DNA of 35,272 nucleotides, taken from Bacteroidales bacterium. Its GTDB lineage: Bacteria > Bacteroidota > Bacteroidia > Bacteroidales > UBA932. Within the stretch, counting starts at the first letter, position 1, and each line of letters opens with the position of its first letter. Below the pieces are notes generated by a model that was not told the origin of the DNA, ran no database searches, and saw only the letters and a list, made by a program, of their open reading frames with translations. The DNA is taken from NCBI GenBank assembly GCA_017469745.1, contig JAFUFS010000050.1, forward strand, positions 1 through 35,272, given 5' to 3'. Below are positions 25,197-32,899 of the stretch, piece after piece. Both the position numbers and the translations under genes were made by a program.

Positions 25197-25865
25197 ATGA
25201 ATATGCAAGAACAGTTGGTTATTTTCGACTTGGACGGTACGCTGATCGACACGATCGGCGACCTTGCGGCGGCAGTCGAGCACGCTTTGTCCGTAAAGGG
25301 TTTTCCCGGTCACGGAATCGAAGAATATAGGAAGATGGTGGGACATGGAATCCGCAATCTCGTGACAAGGGCTTTGCCGGAAGGAGTGACACAGGAGACG
25401 GTGGATTCCGCTCTCGGAGATTTCGTGGAGTACTACACTTCCCACATCGACGTACTTTCCAGGCCTTATCCAGGGATCCATGAGCTCCTTCTGTCTCTGA
25501 GCAGTGCCGGAGTGAAGCTGGCCGTGGCCTCAAACAAGTTCCAGCAGGGTACTGAGATGCTCGTTAGCCGGTTCTTCCCCGATGTGCCCTTCTCCAGGAT
25601 CCTCGGCAATGCTCCAGGGCTTCCGCTGAAGCCTGATGCCTCGGTCGTCCGCCTTGCAATGGAAGCCGCCGGAACCTCCTGGGCTGTCATGGTCGGAGAT
25701 TCTGCGACAGACATCAGGACAGCCCACAACGCCGGCATCCCTGTAATAGCAGTCACCTGGGGCTTCCGGCCAAGGGAAGACTTCGGAGAAGCGGAAGCTA
25801 TTGCTGATACCGTAAGCCAGCTGGCAGACATGATTGAAGACTATTACCCTAATTTCACTGAATAA
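25197..25865 (+). CDS. HAD-family phosphatase, phosphoglycolate phosphatase-like
   Basis: The frame is open from further upstream, but that part overlaps the symporter gene on the other strand. ATG at 25197 gives a 222-residue protein that starts directly with the HAD motif I FDLDGTLIDT (Asp11, Asp13). The helical cap follows, then motif II (AVASNK), the motif III Lys in LPLKPDAS, and motif IV VMVGDSATDI. Overall it resembles Gph-type phosphatases, which dephosphorylate 2-phosphoglycolate or other small phosphoesters in the cytoplasm. The true substrate is unknown. The next gene starts 11 bases downstream, suggesting an operon. Confidence 0.88.
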   Translation: MNMQEQLVIFDLDGTLIDTIGDLAAAVEHALSVKGFPGHGIEEYRKMVGHGIRNLVTRALPEGVTQETVDSALGDFVEYYTSHIDVLSRPYPGIHELLLSLSSAGVKLAVASNKFQQGTEMLVSRFFPDVPFSRILGNAPGLPLKPDASVVRLAMEAAGTSWAVMVGDSATDIRTAHNAGIPVIAVTWGFRPREDFGEAEAIADTVSQLADMIEDYYPNFTE

Positions 25866-25876
25866 CAGACACTCAC

Positions 25877-26548
25877 ATGAAAAAGATCCTCTTTGCAGCT
25901 ATCGCAGCTCTGTTCTGCGCAGCAACCCTTTCCGCCCAGGACCTTCCTGACAACGACTGGGCCCAGTTCAAACGTTATTCACAGGCTAATGCCGAGGTCA
26001 CCGGCAAACCCCTTGCCGTCCTTATGGGCGATTCCATCACCGACTCCTGGCTCAGGAACGATCCTGATTTCTTCAAGGCCAACAACCTTCAGGGACGCGG
26101 AATCAGCGGCCAGGTCACATCCCACATGCTGACCCGCTTCCGCAGGGATGTCGTAGACCATCATCCCAAGTACGTGGTGATCCTCGCCGGTATCAACGAC
26201 ATCGCAAGGAACAATGGCTACATCTCTCTTGAGAACACTTTCGGCAACATAGTTTCAATGTGCGAGATCGCTAAGGCCAACAAGATCAAGCCGGTGCTCT
26301 GCACCCTCGTCCCTTCAGCCTACATCCGCTGGCGTCCGGCCATCAAGGACACCAAGGAGCAGGTCGCTGCCCTTAACGCCATGATCAAGGAATATGCAAA
26401 GGCCCACCACTACAAGGTGGTTGATTACGCAACCCTCCTTGCTGATGAGAAGGGCGAAACCAGGGCTGATCTCTCCGGCGATTCCGTCCATCCCAACCTC
26501 GAGGGCTACAAGCTGATGGAAGAGGCCCTTATGAAGGTCATCCGCTAG
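25877..26548 (+). CDS. Secreted SGNH/GDSL-family hydrolase (second copy in the window)
   Basis: This 223-residue protein has a signal peptide (MKKILFAAIAALFCAATLSAQ) and the SGNH blocks: GDSITDSW (Ser53), RGISGQ (Gly), AGINDIARN (Asn), and GDSVHPNLEGY (Asp/His). It resembles periplasmic or surface lipases/acylhydrolases of Bacteroidota more than the SGNH protein at 21252. It probably removes acyl groups from a glycan or lipid. Its stop codon shares bases with the stop codon of the opposing SusD gene, so the two transcripts must overlap. Confidence 0.9.
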   Translation: MKKILFAAIAALFCAATLSAQDLPDNDWAQFKRYSQANAEVTGKPLAVLMGDSITDSWLRNDPDFFKANNLQGRGISGQVTSHMLTRFRRDVVDHHPKYVVILAGINDIARNNGYISLENTFGNIVSMCEIAKANKIKPVLCTLVPSAYIRWRPAIKDTKEQVAALNAMIKEYAKAHHYKVVDYATLLADEKGETRADLSGDSVHPNLEGYKLMEEALMKVIR

Positions 26549-28128
26549 TAACCGGGATTCTGGGAGAGCTTGGGATTGAGGGCCAGTACGTCGGCCGGAA
26601 TAGGGAAGACGGTAGTGTAGCCGTTTGATTCTCCAGGGACGGCTGGCCTTGATGACCAGGACCTCGTGAATGCTCCGAATCGGACCAGGTCCTGCCTCCT
26701 GAGGCCTTCCCAGGCAAATTCCACCATCCTTTCACGAAGTACATCATCCAGGGTAGCCGCACCTTCAAGTGCGGCTGCTCCTGCTCTTGAGCGGATCTCA
26801 TCCACTTCGGGGGATCCGTCCTTCCCGAGGCGGATAAGGGCTTCCGCCTTCATCAGGATGACGTCGGCATAGCGGAACAGTACGATGTCGTTGCCGATAA
26901 GTTTCCCGTCTTTCATTCCGTTGGGATCGATCTCGTACTTCCTCATCCTGGCTCCGGAAAACTTTTCGTCTGCAGTGCCGGAGACATCCAGGGCCACGGA
27001 AAGAGGCTTGTACACAAGAGGTTCACCTGATGAAGTGAGAACAGCAGACCCGTTCAAGCCGAGAGCCTGGCCTCCCCAGTAATTGATGTCGAACCTAGGG
27101 TCCTGGGAGAAAGTTCCGAAACCGTTGGCTTCCAGAGCCTCCAGGGTAGCGGAAGCGCCGTTTTCCCCGCTCATCCCGCAGGCTGCGGCGTGGTCGTAGT
27201 GCAGCGAACGGAAGATGTACTGGAACTGGGAGGAGTACTCCTGCTTGTCCATCGGGATGGTAAGGATGTTCTCGACGGAATTCTCGTTGAAGACGGAGAA
27301 ATTGGCGGAATAGTCTGTTTCAAGATTGTACAGGCCGTAGAGGGAGTCGCACCAGCTGATCGCCTCGCGAAGATAATCCCCGCACTCCGGCCTTATGCCG
27401 TCGGTCCAGTCATTGTCCGTGAAGACTTCTGCATTGAGACAAAGCTTTGCCAGCAGGAAATGCGCAACAGGCCTTGTTATACGTCCGTAATACTTGCCTT
27501 TAAGGTTGCTCTTGCCTTCGTACAGCAAAGGTGCGGTCTCTTCCAGCTCTTTCTTCACGAAACTGAAGACCTCGCTTCTTTCTGACTGGGCGACATCGGC
27601 CATGGCCATCGAAGTGGATGTCACCAGAGGCACCCTTCCGAAGAGGTCGCAGAGATAGTAATAGTACATAGCCCTGATGGCCCTGGCTTCAGCGCACCAG
27701 GAGGAATAATCCTCATCGGAAATCAGGCGCTTGTTCTCGGAAAGGGTCTCGAGAGCCTGGTTTGCGCTGACGATTACCTTGTAGAGGTAGTTCCATGCAT
27801 TCTTGAGAGGGGCTTCCCCGGTCTCCCAGGCATGGAGGTAGAGCCTCTGCCAGAGGCCTCCGTCGTACCAGTCGCCGCCCCTGGTCGGGATGACCGCCTC
27901 ATCTGTAGTGAATGTGCACAGGTCATATATTCCCCTGTAAGTACCCATCAGTCCTTCGCCGTCGGTGTCGGAACCGAAAAGGGAATAGAGGTTGCCCAAG
28001 GTGGTGAGGTAGAGCGAATTGGCGTCTGTCACTATCTTCTCTCTGGGCTTCTGGTCGCGGGGATCCTCTTCAAGGAAGGAGCATGCCGCGGCGATTATCA
28101 TCATGAATGGAAGCAAAATCTTTTTCAT
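26545..28128 (-). CDS. SusD/RagB-family nutrient-binding outer-membrane lipoprotein
   Basis: The 527-residue protein has a lipoprotein signal with an AAAC lipobox (Cys16). An acidic start (SFLEEDP) follows, then the helical TPR-like SusD fold: the N-terminal SusD-like part with the ANQALETL and AEARAIRAMYYYYLCDLFGRVPLVT stretches, and the C-terminal RagB part with LFRYADVILMKAEALIRLG and RMVEFAWEGLRRQDLVRFG. SusD sits on the cell surface as the lid of the SusC transporter and captures oligosaccharides or peptides. Its gene follows susC by 5 bases. No glycoside hydrolase gene is attached to this pair, so the ligand cannot be guessed. Confidence 0.93.
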   Translation of the reverse strand: MKKILLPFMMIIAAACSFLEEDPRDQKPREKIVTDANSLYLTTLGNLYSLFGSDTDGEGLMGTYRGIYDLCTFTTDEAVIPTRGGDWYDGGLWQRLYLHAWETGEAPLKNAWNYLYKVIVSANQALETLSENKRLISDEDYSSWCAEARAIRAMYYYYLCDLFGRVPLVTSTSMAMADVAQSERSEVFSFVKKELEETAPLLYEGKSNLKGKYYGRITRPVAHFLLAKLCLNAEVFTDNDWTDGIRPECGDYLREAISWCDSLYGLYNLETDYSANFSVFNENSVENILTIPMDKQEYSSQFQYIFRSLHYDHAAACGMSGENGASATLEALEANGFGTFSQDPRFDINYWGGQALGLNGSAVLTSSGEPLVYKPLSVALDVSGTADEKFSGARMRKYEIDPNGMKDGKLIGNDIVLFRYADVILMKAEALIRLGKDGSPEVDEIRSRAGAAALEGAATLDDVLRERMVEFAWEGLRRQDLVRFGAFTRSWSSRPAVPGESNGYTTVFPIPADVLALNPKLSQNPGY

Positions 28129-28133
28129 AGCCG

Positions 28134-30770
28134 TCAGAATTGAATGCTCAGACCAAGGGTGTAGGACCGGTAGACCGGGAAGGAGACCTTGTCGTCAAGG
28201 CCGAAAGTAGAGTTGACCACTGAAGAATTGATCATCGGAGTGAGGCCCGAGTAGCCTGTGATGGTGGCCAGGTTGTTGACGGACGCGCTGACCCTGAAAT
28301 TCCTGAATATGGAGGAGCGCAGGGGAACGTTCCATCCGAGTGTAAGGTAATCGAAGTTGAGATAGTCTCCCTTCTCGAGCCAGTAGTCGGTGACAGTCTG
28401 GTCCTTGATGCCCTTTGCAGGGGCCTCGGAGAAGACGTTGTAGTAGGGCAGGGAGCCCAGGTTCATGTAGGTCAGGGCTGTGCCGTTGAATATCTTGTGA
28501 CCGAAGGCTCCGTTCATCTGGACAGAGATGTCGAAATCCTTCCAGCGGAAACTAACGTTGGATCCCAAAGTCGCCTTGGGAGTGGCCTGGCCTGCAATCC
28601 TGTTCTCCTCGCCCTCCGCCATTTCGTAGTAGAGGGAACCGTCCTCGTCCCTTGCGAGCCCGGTGCAGTGAGGCAGGAAGAACACACCCAAAGGCTGGCC
28701 GACGATCTGGTGGACAATGTCATTGTGCCCTCCATGGAAGCCTGCTCCGTTGAGGGAGTTCAGTCCTGCGATGTCAGGAGCGGTGAGATATTCACCCTTG
28801 TACCAACCGCTTAGGGAGACCAGCCTGTTGCGCTGGAACGAGAGGTTCAGGTTGATGTTTAGTTCCATGTCCTTGTTGTGGAGGGGAGTCCCTCCCAGAC
28901 CGAATTCTGCTCCGGCGTTCGACATCCTTCCCAGATTGGCCATCAGCCGGTTGTACGCGAACGGAGGCACACTGACCTCATATTCATAAAGCATGTCCCT
29001 CGTGAGGGATGAATAAACTTCAGCCGTGAAGACCAGGCGGTTGTCAAAGAAGCCTGACTGCATGCCTACGTTCCCTGACGCGCGGACCTCCCATTTGAGG
29101 TCGGGATTGGGGTTCCTGACGATTCCAAAGGAAGTCGTGGGCGTTCCGTTCATGTTCACGACTCCGGTAGGCCTGAGCAGCGACTTTGAGTTGTAGGCCC
29201 CGAGGGCTCCCTGGTTGCCGGAAAGACCGTAGCCGACGGTGAATTTTAGGTTGCTGAGCCATCCGAGGTTGCTGAAGAAGGGTTCCTTTATGGCTACCCA
29301 GGAGAATGAGGCGGACGGGAAATAGCCCCAGCGGTTGTTGGGACCGAATTTCGAGGAAGCATCAGCGCGAAGCGAAAGGGCGAGCAGGTACTTCTCTGAA
29401 TAGGAATAACTTGCCCCTCCCATGTACGAAAGCAAGTCTACGTCTTCGTAGAATGAGGCAGTGCCGTCCCAGGGTCGGAGCGAACCTGCCTGGATGGCAT
29501 CGTAACCGAATACATTCGTCTTGAAGTCGGTGGTGGTGACGAAGGAACCGTCCGAGATGGTCTGCAGGGCTTCGGCAAGGGCGGTCAGTTCAACGTGGTG
29601 CGGGCCGGCCTCGATGCTGTACTTGAGGTTGACGTTAGCAAGGAAGTCCTGCGAGCGGTTGTGCCCACGGTACGCTTCTCCGTGCGACCAGATGATGGTG
29701 GGGAAGAAGTGGGCATCCTCGGTCACGTTGTAGGAATAGGATCCGAATGCGCTCAACTCAAGGTTCTTGAGCAGATGGACCCTTGCCTGCAGGTGGGCGT
29801 TGAAGTGGGCATTGTCACTGTCGTATTGCTTTTCGAGCAGGGATGAAGGGTTGTTGATCTGGCTGGCTTCAGGGATCTGTGAATAACTTCCGTCAGCTTC
29901 TTTGCCTATCGGGAAGGTGGGGTTGAAGGCCGCCGAAGAATAGAAAAGGTGCTGGATGTCGTGGAGGTCGGAGGATTTCTTCAGGGATCCGAAGACTCCC
30001 AGGTCGAAGTCCAGGAGGCCGTTGAATGCTCCCTGGTTGATGTCCAGCTTGGCAGTGTAGGTCCGGTACCGGTTGGTGCGGATCACTGTCCTGTGATCCA
30101 TGACACCGAACGAGGCCCTGTAACGGCTTTCATCAGAACCTCCTCCGAAGGAGATGTGGTGGTTGTTGACGGTACCTGTCCGGATGATCGATCCCGGCAT
30201 GTAGGAATCGTAGCCCTTGTCGATGAAGCTGTAGCCGTTGGACCGGTTGTAGGTCCTGAACCCGTCGGCGGAGAGCATGTCCAGGTTCTTGAAGACCGAT
30301 TCCACACCGCTGATGCCGTCATAGCTAAGGCTGAAGGCTCCGCCCTTGCCCTTACGAGTCTCGACTTTGATGACTCCCGAAGCGCCTCTGGATCCGTAGC
30401 TGGCGGTTTCAGAGGCATCCTTCAGGACCGTGAAACTTTCGATGTCGCCGGGATAGAGGGAGCCAAGGGTCGCAATGTCGGAGGCCACTCCGTCGATTAT
30501 CACCAGAGGGTCGTTACCTCCTGTCAGTGAGGTGGTTCCACGTACTCGTACGGCATCCAGCATGGCAGCCCTGTTGGCTCCGGAGGATATCACCACACCG
30601 GCCGACTGTCCGTTCAGGGCATCGAGTCCTCCGGTGACAAGTCCTTTGTTCATCCTGTCCCTCGTGACGGTGTGGGCACCTGTGACCGTGGTGTCAACCT
30701 GTGCGAAGGCGTTGACACTGAGTGCTGCTGCGAGGGAGGAAGCCAGGATTATTCTACTCCAGGTCTTCAT
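28134..30770 (-). CDS. SusC/RagA-family TonB-dependent transporter, short form
   Basis: ATG at 30770 is chosen because it gives a signal peptide (MKTWSRIILASSLAAALSVNAFAQ). Translation from further upstream would add a non-signal stretch within the preceding gene. The 878-residue protein goes straight into the plug domain: VRVRGTTSLTGGNDPLVIIDG (from residue 74) and ESFTVLKDASETASYGSRGASGVIKVETRKG. The barrel includes the usual SusC LALSLRADASSKFGPNNRWGYFPSASFSW stretch. It lacks the carboxypeptidase-regulatory-like domain that most SusC proteins carry before the plug, which explains the shorter length. The start codon lies inside the 3' end of the S4-protein gene (17-base overlap), pointing to coupled expression. 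Confidence 0.92.
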   Translation of the reverse strand: MKTWSRIILASSLAAALSVNAFAQVDTTVTGAHTVTRDRMNKGLVTGGLDALNGQSAGVVISSGANRAAMLDAVRVRGTTSLTGGNDPLVIIDGVASDIATLGSLYPGDIESFTVLKDASETASYGSRGASGVIKVETRKGKGGAFSLSYDGISGVESVFKNLDMLSADGFRTYNRSNGYSFIDKGYDSYMPGSIIRTGTVNNHHISFGGGSDESRYRASFGVMDHRTVIRTNRYRTYTAKLDINQGAFNGLLDFDLGVFGSLKKSSDLHDIQHLFYSSAAFNPTFPIGKEADGSYSQIPEASQINNPSSLLEKQYDSDNAHFNAHLQARVHLLKNLELSAFGSYSYNVTEDAHFFPTIIWSHGEAYRGHNRSQDFLANVNLKYSIEAGPHHVELTALAEALQTISDGSFVTTTDFKTNVFGYDAIQAGSLRPWDGTASFYEDVDLLSYMGGASYSYSEKYLLALSLRADASSKFGPNNRWGYFPSASFSWVAIKEPFFSNLGWLSNLKFTVGYGLSGNQGALGAYNSKSLLRPTGVVNMNGTPTTSFGIVRNPNPDLKWEVRASGNVGMQSGFFDNRLVFTAEVYSSLTRDMLYEYEVSVPPFAYNRLMANLGRMSNAGAEFGLGGTPLHNKDMELNINLNLSFQRNRLVSLSGWYKGEYLTAPDIAGLNSLNGAGFHGGHNDIVHQIVGQPLGVFFLPHCTGLARDEDGSLYYEMAEGEENRIAGQATPKATLGSNVSFRWKDFDISVQMNGAFGHKIFNGTALTYMNLGSLPYYNVFSEAPAKGIKDQTVTDYWLEKGDYLNFDYLTLGWNVPLRSSIFRNFRVSASVNNLATITGYSGLTPMINSSVVNSTFGLDDKVSFPVYRSYTLGLSIQF

Positions 30771-31179
30771 CGTCGTCAAGTCCGTATTGCATTGCGATGT
30801 CGATCTTGTCCCATGCGTCTTCCATCTCGCGGCGCTGTTTTTTGGTGGGGCGGCCTGTGCCGCGGTCACGCTTGAGGAAGAAGGTCTCGACCGGAGCGCG
30901 CATCTTGTCCAGTTCGGCCTGAGGAGTGAGGTTCTCAGCGAATTCGGGAACGAGTTTGGCTCCCATGCGGTGCTCGGGGACCTGCTTCAGCCGGTAGGTG
31001 AACTGGATGATGCCCTTGTGGACGCTGATAGTCTCACCAGCTTTCACGGGCCTGGACGGCTTGGCGTTGACACCGCCGATCTTCACCTTTCCGCCTTTGC
31101 AGGCGTCGGTAGCCTCGGTCCTGGTCTTGAAGACTCTCAGGGCCCAGAGGACTTTGTCTATTCTTTCGGAATCAGCCAT
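30754..31179 (-). CDS. S4-domain RNA-binding protein, Hsp15-like
   Basis: ATG at 31179 gives 141 residues starting MADSERIDKVLWALRVFKTRTEATDAC, the beginning of an S4 RNA-binding domain (about residues 5-65) that continues KGGKVKIGGVNAKPSRPVKAGETISV. The tail has a GRPTKKQRREMEDAW stretch and an acidic end (DDDEDLE). This is the pattern of heat-shock protein 15 (HslR) relatives, which bind stalled 50S subunits carrying peptidyl-tRNA. It starts 5 bases after the end of the isomerase-like gene and overlaps susC at its 3' end. A ribosome-rescue type protein inside a nutrient-uptake operon is unexpected. An alternative start at 31194 would overlap the upstream gene. Confidence 0.85.
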   Translation of the reverse strand: MADSERIDKVLWALRVFKTRTEATDACKGGKVKIGGVNAKPSRPVKAGETISVHKGIIQFTYRLKQVPEHRMGAKLVPEFAENLTPQAELDKMRAPVETFFLKRDRGTGRPTKKQRREMEDAWDKIDIAMQYGLDDDEDLE

Positions 31180-31184
31180 ATTCC

Positions 31185-32282
31185 TTAATTCCATTGTCTT
31201 ACATGAGGGTCAGGATTGTCGTCGGCAGGTTGGCCGTCGGTGTAGGAGTCGGGCAGGGTGCGCCTTTCGACGGTTGCTTCGAGAAGTACTGTCTTTTCTG
31301 CCGCGGGGAAGAGCATGAAGTCATTCACTTCAGACGGTACCAGGATGCTTGCTCCGTATTTGAGAGGGTAGTTCTCGTAGCCTCCGGATTCTGTAGGTGC
31401 CTGCACGAAGGCTTCTCCGCTGATGCAGTTGTAGATTGCAAAGCTTCCCGGCTGGTCGCTGAATATGTGCAGTGGATTCTCCAGGTCGAACCTCGTTACC
31501 TTGAACTCCGCCTCCTCTGCCAGCTTACATCCCTTTCTACTGTCTTCCGACGGCATTGACCCCTCGGCAACCGTGGCCACCCTCGGCCACGTAAGAGGGG
31601 GGACCGCCGACGTAGTCGGTGGTGGGGTCCGCGAAGCGGACGTTGAACGAGGGGTCAATGCCGCCGAAGAGATTAAGCGGTGGAAGTCGATGAGGTCGAA
31701 GGCCTCTTCGAGTTCGGTTTCGAGGTTGAACGACAGCTCGGAACACTCGGAGATTTCTACGATGGTCAGCCCCGGACCGGCCGCATAGACCGTACCGGGC
31801 TTGATGACAAAACTGTCTCCTGCCTTCGGATGGATCTCATTCAGGATCTCTCCGGCGGTCCCGTCCTGGCACCTTCTGTAGAACTCTCCGGCCTCTACAT
31901 CCTGGTTCAGGCCAAGGAACAAGGACGCATCATCAGAAGCCTCCTTGACGAACCAGAATGCTGTCTTCCCGAAAGAATCGTATCTCTCTTCCGCGACATC
32001 GTCAGCAGCATTTATCTGCAGTGGCTGCCAGCCTGAAGTCTTCATCACCTTGACAAGGATCGGGAACTGAAGCCCATAGAACTCGAAGGTATCGTCACCG
32101 ACCACCCTCTCCAGGAAAGTCCCCATAAGTTCGCTCAGGCTGTTCCCCCCAAGCCAACCATCGTACACCATCGAGTCAATCGCCCCAAGATCGGCAATCT
32201 GGTAACAGACTTGCCCCCAAGGCATTTCCGCCTCCTTATCCACGAACCTCATCGGGTACAGTTTCTTATCGTCGATATTCAT
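31185..32282 (-). CDS. Divergent class I mannose-6-phosphate isomerase-like protein, metal site apparently lost
   Basis: The 365-residue protein aligns by eye with bacterial ManA: KLYPMRF at the start, then LGGNSLSELMG, FPILVKVM, AEERYDSFGKT, and KPGTVYAAGPGLTIVEISECSELSF. ManA binds zinc with Gln and His (QxH), Glu and His. Here the QxH motif reads QIN (Gln89, Asn91), the expected Glu in KTEMW is Ala108, and the expected His in GTVHAIG is Tyr166, so only Gln is kept. Catalysis as an isomerase is therefore doubtful. Residues 204-247, rich in Ser, Thr and Pro, are encoded by a palindromic element inserted in frame. ATG overlaps the stop of the ORF6N gene by 4 bases. It could be a regulatory or binding paralogue, or a decaying gene. 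Confidence 0.75.
   Translation of the reverse strand: MNIDDKKLYPMRFVDKEAEMPWGQVCYQIADLGAIDSMVYDGWLGGNSLSELMGTFLERVVGDDTFEFYGLQFPILVKVMKTSGWQPLQINAADDVAEERYDSFGKTAFWFVKEASDDASLFLGLNQDVEAGEFYRRCQDGTAGEILNEIHPKAGDSFVIKPGTVYAAGPGLTIVEISECSELSFNLETELEEAFDLIDFHRLISSAALTPRSTSASRTPPPTTSAVPPLTWPRVATVAEGSMPSEDSRKGCKLAEEAEFKVTRFDLENPLHIFSDQPGSFAIYNCISGEAFVQAPTESGGYENYPLKYGASILVPSEVNDFMLFPAAEKTVLLEATVERRTLPDSYTDGQPADDNPDPHVRQWN
31543..31671. repeat. Multi-branched palindromic element inserted in frame within the isomerase-like gene
   Basis: CGGCATTGACCCCTCG at 31551-31566 and its exact reverse complement at 31648-31663 form a perfect 16-bp outer stem, extendable imperfectly to 31543 and 31671. Inside are three further hairpins: CGTGGCC/GGCCACG (31572-31591, 7 bp), a 9-bp stem around a GTA loop (31603-31623, one G-T pair), and GTCCGC-GAA-GCGGAC (31627-31641, 6 bp). 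The whole is about 129 bp (43 codons) without a stop in the gene's frame. The encoded stretch does not resemble the enzyme family. The structure is seen directly; that it is a mobile, coding-tolerant repeat is inference. Confidence 0.85.
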
Positions 32283-32860
32283 TGCTCACTATTTCGTTTA
32301 AATCCAATTCTTCTTCTAACTTTAGCAGCTGAATTACAGCCTTGTAATTCTGAAAGGGCGTCACTAATGGCATCAAGCTGTGCCCGGACTGATTCATTGA
32401 TATCATTCTGGTCTGCCAAGATATCATTCATCTGTTCCTTGATGGCTCTGATCTCCTCACATAAAGAATTGTAATTATCTGGTATCGGAGAGTTTGCCAA
32501 ATATCTCAGGGACACAAAAGCACGCATGATCTCACGGTTCACTCTAATGGCCGTTTCAGAATTCAGGATGCTGCTTATCATAGCCACTCCGAGCTCTGTA
32601 AAAGCATAAGGCAGGTATTTGATATTGGATCCCCGCCCCTTGTTCAAGGTCGCAAAAATCGACCTTGAAGCTATGCTTTCAGCCTCATCCTTTGTAAGTC
32701 GAAACATGAAATCATCGCCTTCGAAGCGTTTAATATTACGTCTTACAGATTCGTTGAGACGTTTAGTTTCGACTCCATATAACTTTGCCAAGTCCCTGTC
32801 CAGAATGACACGCTGTCCACGGACGCAATGTATCAGCTGTTGTATGTCCAAGTCAGTCAT
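32279..32860 (-). CDS. ORF6N-domain protein
   Basis: The 193-residue protein begins with an ORF6N domain (about residues 5-95). Its familiar core is RGQRVILDRDLAKLYGVETKRLNESVRRNIKRFEGDDFMFRLT, followed by LPYAFTELGVAMISSILNS and AIRVNREIMRAFVSLR. The last third is a likely coiled coil (about 130-175). ORF6N domains are found in phage antirepressor-like and mobile-element DNA-binding proteins and are scattered in Bacteroidota chromosomes. The gene is visibly more AT-rich than its neighbours, fitting acquisition by transfer. Its stop overlaps the start of the isomerase-like gene (ATGA), so it heads the five-gene unit and may regulate it; that role is inference. Confidence 0.88.
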   Translation of the reverse strand: MTDLDIQQLIHCVRGQRVILDRDLAKLYGVETKRLNESVRRNIKRFEGDDFMFRLTKDEAESIASRSIFATLNKGRGSNIKYLPYAFTELGVAMISSILNSETAIRVNREIMRAFVSLRYLANSPIPDNYNSLCEEIRAIKEQMNDILADQNDINESVRAQLDAISDALSELQGCNSAAKVRRRIGFKRNSEQ

Positions 32861-32878
32861 AGTTATAGGTTTTATTTA

Positions 32879-32886
32879 CAAATATA
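32879..32886 (-). promoter_or_regulatory. Candidate -7 box for the ORF6N-headed operon
   Basis: Read on the minus strand, the bases are TATATTTG, a perfect TAnnTTTG match. The box ends 18 bases before the ORF6N start codon. It lies in the 39-base gap after the helicase gene, so the five-gene unit can be transcribed independently. No standard -33 TTTG was found; that region falls inside the helicase gene's end. Confidence 0.5.
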
Positions 32887-32899
32887 AGAAAAAACGTAC

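Noticed and set aside
29350..29385. GCGCGAAGCG sequence in susC resembling the GAA-loop hairpins of the palindromic elements
   Set aside because: It encodes the conserved LRADASSKF stretch of SusC proteins and has no outer inverted arms.
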